DNA of 32,781 nucleotides from Sperchopsis tessellata (GCA_033557685.1 JAWQRN010000259.1:1-32781); one strand, 5' to 3'. Shown: positions 1 to 10,393, counted from the first letter of the stretch. The notes: generated by a model from the letters alone, not told the origin. Numbers and translations are program-made.

Positions 1-2
1 TC

Positions 3-701
3 GTGCAGCGAGCTTTCAAGTTTTGTGACACAACTCTACTTTCCCAGGAGCTGCGTAAAGTCTATCTAATATCTAATAGATATAGTTTGTCAGACATCAA
101 ACGGTTAATAAGAAGTTTCAGGAATCCATTTATTGCTATCAGAAATACTCCTGAGGTGAAAGCAACAGCTTATCTACCATTCCTCAAGGATTCGACGGAT
201 AAAATTGCCCGCATACTAAGAAAATTTGATATTAAAACAGTATTCTCCCCAAAACAAAAGATTTTACAAGTTCTCCCTTCTTCAAAAGGTGTCATCCCTT
301 TGCAAAGCGAAGGGGTTTATCAGATCCCTTATTTGTGTGATAAAGTATACATTGGAGAAACTAAGCGTACGATTTCTACTCATTTAAAGGAGCACGAACG
401 CTGTACTTGTCTGGGTCATATTATTCAGTGAGCCGTGCCTGATCATCGTCATGAAATAGGTCACACCATTATGTTCCAAGATACTAAGGTCTTAGCTCTG
501 GAGCCTTCTTATTTTCCCAGAAAATTCCGAGAAGGCATAGAGGGTTATAATTGCACTAGAAGTATCAATGGGGACGCTGTTTTTCAACTACCAATTGCTT
601 GGAGAATTCCCCTCTCTCATTTCTCTCCCCCTGCAACAACCACCCGAACGCAACGGTTCCGTGCTGGTGCACATCCCCCACTTCAGCCCTTGCCTACATA
701 A
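3..701 (+). pseudogene. Penelope-like element ORF, GIY-YIG endonuclease part, one in-frame stop
   Basis: Penelope-like elements encode a reverse transcriptase fused to a GIY-YIG endonuclease that nicks target DNA. The visible part has the inter-domain block with DKIARILRKF and IKTVF, then the nuclease motif GVYQIPYLCDKVYIGETKR (GIY-YIG variant 'GVY...VYIG' followed by the conserved Arg), then LKEHERC, and finally the HEIGHTI...PSYFPRKFREGIE tail ending in AWRIP. Positions 3-428 and 432-701 are in the same frame, broken only by TGA at 429-431, so this is a nonsense mutation rather than a frameshift. Two usual residues look altered: the expected CxCG before VYIG reads YLCDK, and the block after the stop has lost the usual KSAVAEH-like match. 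The frame enters from outside the window. The family call is firm; inactivity is inferred from the stop. Confidence 0.85.
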
Positions 702-763
702 GCATAATCCGGCCGAATTTGGATCAGTGCAGTGAATTTATTCGTTGAAGTAACATCATTCGC

Positions 764-800
764 CTTGAAAATGTCCCTTGCCACAGTGGACGAAACGTTG
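764..800 (+). ncRNA. Candidate degenerate hammerhead-like ribozyme core in Penelope 3' region
   Basis: The sequence contains a TGAAAA segment (766-771, resembling the CUGANGA core with one change), then a 4-bp stem GTCC (773-776) pairing with GGAC (788-791), immediately followed by GAAA (792-795). This is the stem II plus GAAA arrangement of a hammerhead. Penelope-like elements are known to carry hammerheads in their terminal repeats. Stem III and the cleavage triplet cannot be assigned with confidence, and the core has a substitution, so this may be a dead relic or a coincidence. Confidence 0.3.
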
Positions 801-850
801 CCACTTATCAGAGTCTCTACACGGCTTCCTCCCAGAAACAACATTCATAC

Positions 851-1144
851 TTTACCTATTTATTTGGTTTTAGCTATATACATAGTAAGACTTATAGTTT
901 TAATCTCTTCGGGATTGCGAATAGTCAGATAACAACATGGTCTTTGAGCCCCATACTTTTTTAACTGAGAAATTGTACCCACAGTTATTTAACCTTTATC
1001 CTCTAGATCATGAGGCCAGTTCTCAATGCCCTTTTGTGTAGGATAGTATGGACTGGCTGAGGAATTTTAAACAGAATGGTTGAAAGAGCTGAACAGTAGA
1101 CAGATATATAAAGAGAAAATCCGTTCATTTCAAGAAATTAATTA
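851..1144. other. Intergenic DNA, nothing recognised
   Basis: This AT-rich stretch lies between the end of the Penelope-like fragment and a candidate inverted-repeat element. Short open frames here have no recognisable motif. Confidence 0.5.
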
Positions 1145-1565
1145 CAGTGGAATCCGGGCTATAATGGTCTTCAAGGGACCATTATACCTGAGTGTCCATT
1201 TATTATTTATGGGAAACTGCATAAAATACAAACGGGAAAGGGATAAATACGCAAATAAATATATATTAAAAAAAAATATGTATTATTTTTAGTTTTTAAT
1301 GAAACATATACACATACAGTTTTTACTTTCAGACATTACAACTCTTACAGGGAGACACACTGCACGTATAAACATACGACGTAAAATTGTAAATGTGATT
1401 TCAATAGAAAGCATATATTTGATTGTGACAGCTCTACAATTTAGAGAACTACCGAACTACTTTGATTATAACGGAGCAGAATATCGATTTTAAATCCATT
1501 ATAGGCAAGTCTATTATAAGCGACATTTTTATCACAAGCGAGTCCATAATAGGTGGAGTCCACAG
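1145..1565. mobile_element. Candidate short pogo/Tigger-like non-autonomous element
   Basis: The left end reads CAGTGGAATCCGGGCTATAA preceded by TA (1143-1144). The reverse complement of the right end (1539-1565) reads CTGTGGACTCCACCTATTAT, an imperfect inverted match. The CAGTGGA start, TA on the left side and TATAA-type subterminal motifs fit the pogo/Tigger branch of Tc1/mariner. The right-hand TA is not present as expected (AA instead), the interior is non-coding, and the match is imperfect, so confidence is limited. Confidence 0.4.
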
Positions 1566-2027
1566 AATATTACCAGTTGAAAAAGGGAAAGGATGTTACT
1601 TTATTATTATATTGCAATCTTGTAATAACATACAGGATAACACATACTTACTACTAAAGAAAACAACTTCGATTTTTTTTAAATAATTTGACAGTTAGTA
1701 TTTGACAATTTGTAATCTCTCACAATTTGATTGATATTAGTATATATGTTATGTATCTCTTTAAATAATCGAGTTCATCATACAATATACTATTAAATGG
1801 AATATCCAAAATATGAATTTTTGCCTTTCATAGCTTTCTTCTTCGGATTTTTGTATATGTCCTGAGCAAGCCTGTGATCCTTCTAATGCTGGAGTTTATT
1901 TCATAATAGAAGGGATGTAATTTTTTACCTACCTGAAGAAAACAAGACAACCAAATATACCATGCTCATTGGGTGATGTTGAAATATGTGTAGCATTTCA
2001 AGTATTGTAAGAACATTTTTATAATTA
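1566..2027. other. AT-rich non-coding DNA
   Basis: No gene, RNA or clear repeat was recognised between the two candidate inverted-repeat elements. It lies more than 3 kb downstream of the Ten-m stop codon. Confidence 0.5.
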
Positions 2028-3263
2028 CAGTGAACCTTCGATTTTCTGGACCTCGATTTAAAAACTTCGGATTTATTGGACAAAATTTCTGGTTCTTATG
2101 TTATATGTGAAAATTAATACCCTGTTAATTTTTAAACGCCTTTAACCAAGATTTACTTAAAATTAAATTAACAGGTTATGTTTTTAATTTTCTGTAATTT
2201 TTAATAAATTTTAGATAATAGGCCCTATGTTGGGAAAAACACGGTAGTAATTTCACCGGCACGGTATCATGAACAAAATGACACGATTCAGAGTACGGAC
2301 GGAACAATATGCCTGTGCTTCGATTTCTTATTATTTTTCTAACCTATTGATTGTTTAGCTTCAAGCATCAAGGCTATTAGCGCTTTTGTATAGTGAAATT
2401 TATTCGAATATCACTTACTTCTTAAATGTTTTATATGCTAAGAAAAGTACTTATTTGTACAACTAAATTTAACCTAATGAAAATTACTTAAATTAATATT
2501 TCTGTGTAAGTGCTAAATGAAAAGTATGATGTTTTTTATTTAACGTTGGCTTATTTCCGCTGCTATGGCCAATCACTGACGCCAGGGATTAAGCTCCTGC
2601 ACCTGGGAATTTTGCCGCTTCAAGTGTTCCAACTTGAATTGAGTTCTTTTACGAGCACGTGGTTTTCATTTTACCTATAATACACGTGACCCACCGTTTT
2701 ACGTCCCTCTCGGAAGAGGAGCACTACAAAGACAATTCCCTAATCACAAAAACCTGACTGCTACGAGATGGCTCGAAAAATATGTTTCCTATACTATAAA
2801 TAGGTCATAAATTTATTTGATATACGGAACACATCGATTTCAACTTAAAGAAGTATATTTTATTACACTTGCATTAGATACTATGCCAATAATATGAATG
2901 CAGTCTTTAAAAGAGATTTATCTGTTACGTATCTTATTTAAAGGGAACATTTAACAATATTTTTGTATAAAGTTTTATTTATAAATTAATATAGCGGAAG
3001 TACAAAATATGAAAAATTATTCACCTGAAAAACTGTAGTGATTTACACACAAACAATGTTTAGAGTTTTTATTATTAATTATCATTAAATGCTTAAAAAG
3101 TCATAGATTCACACTGACTGTAAAATTCGTTCATCCCATTTCTCTGTCCACATTAATCACGGTATGCGGGCACCTACTGTATGCCTTAAAATATGTGATA
3201 TATTTGTATATATGTTTTTACAGACAGCCTTCCCCCGAGTAGTCCAGAAAAACAAGTTCACTG
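2028..3263. mobile_element. pogo/Tigger-like terminal-inverted-repeat element, no intact ORF
   Basis: The left terminus CAGTGAACCTTCGATTTTCT (from 2028) and the reverse complement of the right terminus, CAGTGAACTTGTTTTTCTGG (to 3263), form imperfect terminal inverted repeats that share CAGTGAAC and TTTTCTGGAC. Each end abuts TA (2026-2027 and 3264-3265), as expected for TA target duplication by Tc1/mariner-type elements; the CAGTG start favours the pogo branch. The 1,236-bp interior has no long ORF and no recognisable transposase motif, so this is either non-autonomous or badly decayed. A more GC-rich insert-like block lies at about 2560-2780. Confidence 0.65.
2560..2780. repeat. GC-richer block nested in the pogo-like element, possible SINE remnant
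   Basis: This segment is visibly richer in G and C than the AT-rich DNA on either side and contains no ORF. Its text resembles dispersed, tRNA-related insect repeats, and CGAGATGGCTCGAA (2765-2778) vaguely recalls the complement of a tRNA B box. The assignment is from impression only. It may be a separate nested insertion. Confidence 0.25.
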
Positions 3264-5301
3264 TACAATTAATTTTTATACTATGTATATAAAATAACAG
3301 CAGCAAATAGAAAGGTAGTAATTACTACATCATTAAATACTAGTTTTGAAAGTATGTAAAACTGATTAATAATGATTGTATTAGCCACAACAATATCAAG
3401 AAGAAATTATTTTTAGTTATTTCCTTAGTAATAAATACTATGAAATGTATTTAAACAGAATTAAAAGTACATTTGAACAAAGTTTTACTTTTAGTTTTAT
3501 ATTTTGTGCCAGGAAAAGAAAGACATTTCTTTCTTTATCCTTCATGTTATAAAAAATGTTTATATGATGATATTGGAGTACAGTATAGAGCTAGATTTAA
3601 GAATAACCTGGGATGTTTAAAATATGTGCAGATTTATTGACCTCACTGAACAAAGATTACTACACAAATTGATGTATAATAAACTACAAATATTAATTGA
3701 TACAAATGATACGGAAATACCTTGGGATCAATAACAGAATTTATTTAAGCCAGTTAACGCCTTCTGAATGGTATTACTTAAATTCAAAGTAAAATCTAAT
3801 CTGTGATAATGGGAATTAATTTCTGCCCTTATAAATACAATTACCCATGGCTAGCTAATCCTTTTTGTTTGTGATACCTGCAATATCATAAAAAATATTA
3901 AAAGATTAAACAGTGGAAAGGTTTGATAGGGAAATAGAACAAATTAAAAAAAAATAATGCCCAGAGTTGATAAATACTTCTGCTTTTAATAAACGAGTAT
4001 ATTACTGAATTGAACAAAATATATTTACATATTAAAAAACAATATACACAATAAATTTATATATACACACATAAAATAGTAGTAATAATAATAATTATCC
4101 ACAATTATGGTCACATTTTAAATGCATACTAGTGCTGGTTGCCCTTGCAACCACACAACAATTGCACATAAAAATAATTAAGATGTATAAGATACAAAGT
4201 ATTGCTTCATGTTAGTCACATTTGAAAAAATATCACTTATCCACATTTGGCAACAGTCTTGCCCCGTACTTGATCACTTTTTAATCTCAAAGTCTTTCGC
4301 GCCAAATTATAGAAAACTGCTAAACCAATAGAAAGTACAAAAGGAAACTACCTATTACAGTTCATTTATCATTACAACAGCTGTACCTATTACAATTATT
4401 TAATTATTATGAATAAACTATGGCGAAACATAAATGTAAAAGTATTCGTAAATAATGGCAGTAAGTTACAGGAGAAATATTTACGAAGTGAATGTATATA
4501 TGGTAAATATAATATTCATCCATTAGTACGCTATTCTAATGATTAATGGACTAAGTATTTCTTGTAAATATTTCATATAGCCCAGATCTACTTAAGGTTG
4601 TGGAAACAAGCACCATAGAATTATAAAACTTAATTGTAACGGCATGTAGATATATACATCTATGGACTAAGTATTAATAATTTCTATTCTGTATTTTTAT
4701 GAATTAATTAGATCAGTCAAATCTAAATGACGTCTATAAGACGTCATGGGGTCGACGACATCACAAAATAATAGTCGAAACAAGCAAACAAAAGTACATG
4801 TAAGGAATGAAATTCACATGTTTCAAGTCACTTATAATCTGCACTATGGTACCCATATAAAAAGCTTCTGATATATTTACAATCCTTACGTCATTTAATA
4901 TTGCCTTACAATAAATTCAACTATTTGTATGTGCAGTCTCTGCATCGACGCTAGTTTCAGTTTCCTCCTTTCTTCAAAAGAGATTTTGCACCCTGTAAAC
5001 GCGTTTGAAAATAATCATTGTTCTTCAAATAGGCCCTTTTGATTGCTTTTCCACGATACAGTTGAGTTTTTCATTTTAATTTAAATGGACAGTTCTTAGC
5101 TTATACACAATTGATTTAAGATTATCAAAATATTAGCGCCACATTCTTATTAAAAATATTCATTTGTCCTTAACATTAGTTATGTACTTTAAGAACGACT
5201 AGGATTTTTTTGATGTTGGCTTATGGCACAAAAAATAATTTCCATCTTCAGTTTTCTAGAGCAATTGATTAGATCACCTTGTACGGATTTCTTAACAGAA
5301 A
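3264..5301 (-). other. Ten-m 3' flank, probable 3' UTR in its right part
   Basis: This AT-rich stretch follows the Ten-m stop codon on the minus strand. Some of it must be 3' UTR, but its extent cannot be fixed. The nearest candidate polyadenylation hexamer is minus-strand ATTAAA at 5075-5080, about 220 nt past the stop; others lie further on. No other gene is seen. It includes the ATGACGTC palindrome at 4727-4747 and a short hairpin with GGTTGC/GCAACC arms near 4137-4152. Confidence 0.4.
4727..4747. repeat. Perfect 8-bp inverted repeat with CRE-like arms
   Basis: ATGACGTC (4727-4734) and GACGTCAT (4740-4747) flank the spacer TATAA. Each arm contains TGACGTC, which resembles a half-plus CREB/ATF site. 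Whether it is an RNA hairpin in the Ten-m 3' UTR, a protein site or chance is not known. Confidence 0.5.
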
Positions 5302-6039
5302 TCACGACTCGTGCCTATGCAATCTCGCTCGCCTTCCACCACTCTTTCTTCTTTTTCTTTTGGTATCTCTTTGGAATGCTACGTTTCCTGGATCATCAGC
5401 TAATTGTGGGTACTTGTGTATACTGTGAATATCTACACCTTCATACCCATCAATATCACCGTGTGAGATCAGTTCTTCTTTCTCTTCCTCTGTCCAGTCT
5501 CCTCGACCTTGGAATCCAGCAGCAACCAACTGTTTCTCCAGCTCCCAAGCTCTTTCTACAGCTCTTTTGTGTGCATGCCTTAATATCCTATGCCTTTCTT
5601 GGTCAGGATCGACACCATATTTAATAATTACAACAGCATCTGGATTATGCAGTCTCAATTCTTTTCCATTCGTTCCATGGTCTGTTACTTCATGAGTTGA
5701 CACATTGAACATACTACCTAATCGTTTTAACTCTTCTAGGTCATCTCTTATTTTCAAAACATTGTCTTTTACAAAATAGAAAACATCCTGGTCGTGAATA
5801 CTGAAGTGAAGTTCGAGGAAGAATGAATTATTAAAGACTGATGTGACGACATCTTGCACAACACCATTGACACCTTCTACGACACTAACTAAAGCTCGAC
5901 CGCCTACTCGGGACAAGAGTACTCCTTCTCCAAATACTGCTCGGCGATAGGCTACTCTAGGTAAAAGATTTCTTGTTTTAGGCTCCATTTTCAATAAAGG
6001 TTTGGGCACGAATCCAAGGTTTGAGAATTTCTCATTTAC
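5302..6039 (-). CDS. Ten-m: Ten-m last coding exon: C-terminal ABD-like and Tox-GHH/TCAP region
   Basis: The exon begins after the acceptor TTTTCAG (6040-6042) with VNEKFSNLGFVPKPLL and ends at TGA (5302-5304); it supplies in-window residues 3010-3254. In the family this part threads out of the YD shell and includes the segment related to GHH-type bacterial polymorphic toxin nucleases, from which the teneurin C-terminal associated peptide (TCAP) derives. Visible features are the helix-forming block DPDQERHRILRHAHKRAVER, an RGD at 5497-5505, the block DGYEGVDIHSIHKYPQLADD, and a strongly basic tail from KRKRRK (5346-5361) to the end. The final ~15 residues (RRARLHRHES) look lineage-specific. 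The ORF track-style GTG at 6009 is an internal Val, not a start. Exon phase is 0. Confidence 0.95.
   Translation of the reverse strand, partial: VNEKFSNLGFVPKPLLKMEPKTRNLLPRVAYRRAVFGEGVLLSRVGGRALVSVVEGVNGVVQDVVTSVFNNSFFLELHFSIHDQDVFYFVKDNVLKIRDDLEELKRLGSMFNVSTHEVTDHGTNGKELRLHNPDAVVIIKYGVDPDQERHRILRHAHKRAVERAWELEKQLVAAGFQGRGDWTEEEKEELISHGDIDGYEGVDIHSIHKYPQLADDPGNVAFQRDTKRKRRKSGGRRARLHRHES
5497..5505 (-). other. RGD tripeptide in Ten-m C-terminal region
   Basis: Codons CGA GGA GAC encode RGD in the context FQGRGDWTEEEKEEL. RGD can be an integrin-binding motif, and Drosophila Ten-m has been reported as an RGD-containing ligand for the alphaPS2 integrin. Whether the motif is exposed depends on the folded context. 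Confidence 0.6.
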
Positions 6040-6312
6040 CTGAAAACAAAAACAAATAAATTTTCAAATCTTTGATCGGCTTAAGAAAATTTTATGGTAT
6101 AGAGATGAAAGTTTACAACCAAAGTCGCTATAGCAATGGTATTATTTATACTGCCTAATATGACTAAAAATATTTTTGAAATATTTCCAATTCTTTCACA
6201 TTGTATGGAATTATACACATTTAATTTTGGGAAAATGAGGTACTTTGATAAATATATATATTCAAAAGTTTACATTAAAATTAGAAGTGTATTATTAAAA
6301 AAAATATATTAC
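6040..6312 (-). other. Ten-m intron between YD-shell exon and last exon
   Basis: A 273-nt phase-0 intron, donor GTAATA (6312-6307), acceptor TTTTCAG. The short plus-strand open frame here is not supported as a gene. Confidence 0.8.
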
Positions 6313-8073
6313 CTTTTCAACAATGCATTGGAGACCAGACATTACACCAAAGTCTGGAGCCAATTGTCTTGATGTTACAGTAGCTTGTGGTTTATAAACC
6401 ATTTTGCTGATGTATTCTGATCCCAACATACTCTTAATATCATAGCCATATAATCGAAGCCAGCTGTAGAGATCAGTCATGTAATTGACATTTGTTCTAG
6501 GATTGATGGGGTCATTGTTCTGGAATCGGTAAATAAAGACATCTGTTGGGGTTGTAAGTTTAGTGGCCAATGATTCCCATGCAGGAGTCATCCATTGTCC
6601 AACTACAGGATCATACAGTCTTTTATTAAGATATACCAATTTGGTATTTGGATCATAGATACCACCATGGAAGTCAACTGGCAAATAAAAGTCAGGATTC
6701 GTATCCAGAACTATACTCCCAAATGGCGTTCTTCTTATTTCTTTTATTAAATTACCATTGATATCAAATAATGCCAGAGGTGAAGCATTTTGATCGGATG
6801 CAACATAGAACCTTTGCTCAGATGTTTCCACTGTTATAATCACATTTCTTTGGTCATATAAGAACCTGAAGGTTCTTCCAGATTTAGGGAAATGCACGTG
6901 AGTAACAAGGTCTGAAGTGCTTGGATTTGAGTAGAAATATTGCGTTACATTGCCTTTGTCATCATTCCAAGATATTAGTCTTCCCCTATCATCGTAATGA
7001 TACCAGGTTTGGAACTTGTCTCTTTCAAATGCATGTATTAGTTGACCTTTGGAATTATATCTGTATTTCTGTTCACCTCGACGAACAACATACCCTCTGT
7101 TGTCGTAATTATTAAATTCAACATCTCCATATTGAACAACACGATCACCACTATCATAGCCTAAAGAAATCTTTTCTTTTTCTCTAATTACACCAATGAC
7201 ATTACCATTTTCATCGTAGACATATTTCCAATTACTCGTACCTACAACTTCAAGAACGTGGCCGTCGGCATTATAAGTGATGCGGTCCATACTTGTAGCT
7301 CTACCAACTAACAGCTTTTGAGTTTTAATTCTACTACGTTGATCATACTCAACTTCAAGTCTAAATACATCAAATGATTTTATATTTATAAGAATAGATT
7401 TCACTCGGCCGTGATCATCATAATCTGTTATCGTGAAAAACTGTTTACTAGTGTCTTGCATAACAGACCTGTTAAACGTATTCCTATATATTCTAAGATC
7501 ACTTATTCCTTCTAATATACCAAGATTTTGGTTGTATTTCAGTCTTAATTGAGGCATTTCTTTGCCATTTATGTCCACATCAATTCCAGATAGTCTTGCG
7601 TTTCCATCATAAGCATACTTGTAATGGGCATTATCAAGTCCACTCTTACTGCTAAATTTTAGCTTTTCATCTTTAAGTATTCCTGCATGATATTTGAATT
7701 CTTGTTTTAATTCGAAATTGGGTTCCACAATTTCAATACTTTTCACCAAGCTGGTTGCTTCGTGGTATACGTATTGTGTTGAACTCAATCCAGCCAAACT
7801 AGTCTCTAGTTTGCCAGTTGCATCATAGACATAAGCAACTCTGCCAGATTGATGGGGATATACTTTAGCTAATATTTGTCCATCATCATTGTAGATGATT
7901 TCATATGGATGTCTGTTCATTGGTGAGAAATATTGGTACTTGAAGAAACCAAGCGATGTTTGCAAGGAGAACGTGTGGATGTGGCCTCTGGGTGTAGTGA
8001 GAGATTGCAATGCTCCAGCTTCATCATACTGAAGGAGATAATCAGATCCTCTGGGAGTTGTTACTTTGAGAGG
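6313..8073 (-). CDS. Ten-m: Ten-m exon: YD-repeat/Rhs shell
   Basis: The exon runs from PLKVTTPRGSDYLL to CIVEK, in-window residues 2423-3009, phase 0 at both ends. It encodes most of the YD shell, the large beta-barrel that teneurins share with bacterial Rhs and Tc toxin proteins. Many YD-type repeats are visible, for example YDATGKLETSLAG, YDENGNVIGV, YDDRGRLISWND and YNSKGQLIHAF. Near the 3' end is the Rhs-associated core signature RLYDPVVGQWMTP followed by FIYRFQNNDPINP (roughly 6490-6630), which closes the shell in this family. The acceptor is TTTTGCAG (8074-8081) and the donor is G|GTAATA at 6313/6312. No frame break is present, so the exon looks functional. Confidence 0.96.
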
Positions 8074-8088
8074 CTGCAAAAAATAAAC

Positions 8089-8170
8089 AATCATAAAGTT
8101 ATTTCCGGGTGGAAACAACATTCATACAGATACTAACCGTGGAAGTCTATTACATTTAATCATAAAGTTA
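8089..8170. repeat. 13-bp direct repeat (target-site duplication)
   Basis: AATCATAAAGTTA occurs at 8089-8101 and again at 8158-8170 with no mismatch, enclosing the micro-insertion. Perfect identity suggests a recent event. Confidence 0.8.
8102..8157. mobile_element. 56-bp Penelope-related micro-insertion
   Basis: The insert begins TTTCCGGGTGGAAACAACAT and continues TCATAC, matching the Penelope 3' terminal text except that the loop of the TTTCC-NNNN-GGAAA palindrome is in the opposite orientation (GGGT here, ACCC on the element strand at the right edge copy). It is flanked by perfect 13-bp copies of AATCATAAAGTTA at 8089-8101 and 8158-8170, a target duplication. The remaining ~30 bp is not recognised. 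Confidence 0.7.
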
Positions 8171-8364
8171 GGTTAGTTATTATTCACAATTATTTTGCTG
8201 TTATTATTTGAATTGATTAATTAATACACGAATGAATGATGAATGAAATATAGTGTGAAAAGGTAACTTAATTTTATTATTATTAGTTGACTTTATAATG
8301 AAATAAAAATTGAAACTATAAAACATGAATTTTGTTAAAAAAATAAATAAAACCAATCACTTAC

Positions 8365-10393
8365 CAAACTACTGAACATATCCTTGAATGCGTACACCAT
8401 TGATGAACCATCTCCATACTTGATTTCATTTAGACGACCTGCTCGATCAAAACCATAAGTTTCACTGAGATCTCCCCACTTCCAACTAGTCAGTCTGCTA
8501 AACCTATCATATTCCAATTCAACTTCTGCAAATATTCCATTTCTTGGGCCCCATTTTACTGGTCTTGCTGTCCTGTCATACGTTACATTCAATAGTTCAA
8601 CTCTGTCATCCATAAATACAGACACAGAAGCTGTTTCTCTGTCATATTCTAATGTCAGCAAGTTTTCACCATTTACACGCAGTTTCCTCCCAATTTGTGC
8701 AATGGCTTTGGGTACAGCATTTTTGCCTTTACTTGTTTGTATTCTTCTTAAGATATAACGCCATTCAAATCGATTGGCAAGATCTCCACCAATTTCAGTT
8801 CTTTGTTTTGCGGGTACTGGATAGCTCTCTCCAAGAAGTGGATCTATTTCAGCTAAAACACTATATGGTATTGTGTCAGTTGTGACACTATGTAACCAAG
8901 GTGATGAACTTGAAACTCCACCATCAGCCAACAAAATTGTTTTTTGTTCAGCATCTCCAACTTTAGTTGAAACACTAGATCCTTTAATAAGCATAGAAAC
9001 TGGCTTTTTATTGTTTTGGCTAATTTTTACAGTAGCTCCCTTGATACTCAGATCAAATGATAAACCGATGACTTTTCCTGTTGGAGTTACAGCTGATGTT
9101 AATCTTCCAAATTCATCATAGTTATATACGTAGCTTCGACCACTGCTGTCTAGTTTTGTTTTCAATAAACCAGTTGGTCCATGATAGTCAAAGGTAATGT
9201 TGTAGTTGTCAGGTGTGCTCAATTCATGCAACATACGCATCCTTGACATCCTCAATCTACACTTTTGGCCCTTGGTGTTTTCAATTGAATTAACTTGGCT
9301 GGAATAATCTCGCAAAAGGAATACTTTATTGCCTGCAGCATCAGTGACTGTACTCAATTTTCCATTGCTTGTGTTCACATTATATGTGAACAGGTAATTG
9401 GTTTCACCAGTTAGAATATTTTTGGTAGCTATGTGCTGGCCAAATCGATTGAAAATGTAGATTTCTTGTGTTTCAGGAGAATATATTTCATATTCTCTGG
9501 AACTGCTTGCATCAGGAATACTCGCCATAACAGATCGAATTCTATAATTAGCTTGGTCTCCAATGTGAACATTTCCATCAGGGCTAACAGCAACTGTTGA
9601 TATGGTATTAAACTTGGAATTAGAAGCCAGATAATGGTCAGCTTCAAAACAGTCACAGCCACGCTCTAAACAGTTACATTTAGATTCGGCTCCTGCATAT
9701 GGTGTTATTTTTCCATCAGTTCCTATTACTCTTATTCTGTTGATTCTTTGTGAATCACTTTCTGCTACATATAAATCTCCTGCAGCACTAAATGCGATAC
9801 TTTGAGGCATGACCAGAGTGGCATGGGTAGCCAATTCCATATCATAACCTGAAGCTGGCGATGCACAATGCAATGGTCTGCCAGCCACAACTTTGACTCT
9901 TCCATCTAACGTTATTTGAAGGATCATATGGTCATCGATTATTTGTAAAGAATTATCCAAGGGGTTAATTGCTAGTTCTGTAGGCCATCTGAGATGTACT
10001 TCTTCGACATTTAAAGTTCCTTCGCATGGTATTGGCTTCCAATGAGATTTATGCATATGATTGCCAATAAGTGTGGTAACTATACCATCTCTGTCTACCA
10101 TTCTTATATTAGTTCCATCAGCAAAGTAGACAACGTTGTCATTAGAAACAGCTACACCTTTCGGGTAAGCCAATTTGGCATCTCTCGCGAGGGCGCCATC
10201 ACCACAATGGGCTTCATCTCCAGGAAGACAACGTTCTCCAGAACCCACAACAGTTTCCCAGTTGTGGTCGGGGTCAGTATAATCATCAGTATTTCGGATT
10301 CGTATGATCTGGTGTGATTCAGGATCGGATATATACAATATGCCATCTAGAGGGCTTAGGGCCATATGGTACCGGTAAGACACTCTGGTTGCA
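8365..10393 (-). CDS. Ten-m: Ten-m exon: NHL propeller and start of YD shell
   Basis: The exon supplies in-window residues 1746-2422. After the split Asn codon it reads ATRVSYRYHMALSPLDG. Five NHL-type propeller blades are visible: YRYHMALSPLDGILYISD, AYPKGVAVSNDNVVYFAD, RWPTELAINPLDNSLQIIDD, VMPQSIAFSAAGDLYVAE and STVAVSPDGNVHIGD. The segment FNRFGQHIATKNILTGETN then starts the YD shell, with repeats such as YDEFGRLTSAVTPTG and YDRFSRLTSWKWGD, ending KDMFSSL. The NHL propeller mediates homophilic contacts in the family. Acceptor TTTCAG lies at 10394-10399, donor GTAAGT at 8364-8359. The GTG at 10383 is internal Val. The frame is intact. Confidence 0.96.

Larger units (their letters stand above)
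1..850 (+). mobile_element. Penelope-like element, 3' end, truncated by window start
   Basis: The region holds the C-terminal part of a Penelope-like retroelement ORF (3-701) followed by about 150 bp of 3' untranslated sequence ending near the motif AAACAACATTCATAC (836-850). The last ~75 bp recurs in inverse orientation at the right window edge (32709-32781), which supports a shared element end. The 5' part with the reverse transcriptase core lies outside the window. I infer a dead copy because the ORF carries an internal stop. Confidence 0.8.
8074..8364 (-). other. Ten-m intron with a 56-bp insertion
   Basis: A 291-nt phase-0 intron with donor GTAAGT (8364-8359) and acceptor GCAG. It contains the Penelope-related insertion 8102-8157 flanked by a 13-bp direct repeat, close to the acceptor. 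Confidence 0.85.

Noticed and set aside
732..932. Small plus-strand ORF after the Penelope ORF
   Set aside because: Its start matches the Penelope 3' untranslated region repeated at the right edge; no protein support.
5223..5624. Plus-strand open frame of 133 codons
   Set aside because: It lies antisense to the last Ten-m exon and has no motif of its own; a shadow frame.
5302..8073. Bacterial Rhs/Tc toxin gene transferred to the host
   Set aside because: The YD/Rhs and GHH regions are spliced, in phase with EGF, NHL and transmembrane exons, as in all teneurins; an ancient acquisition, not a recent transfer.
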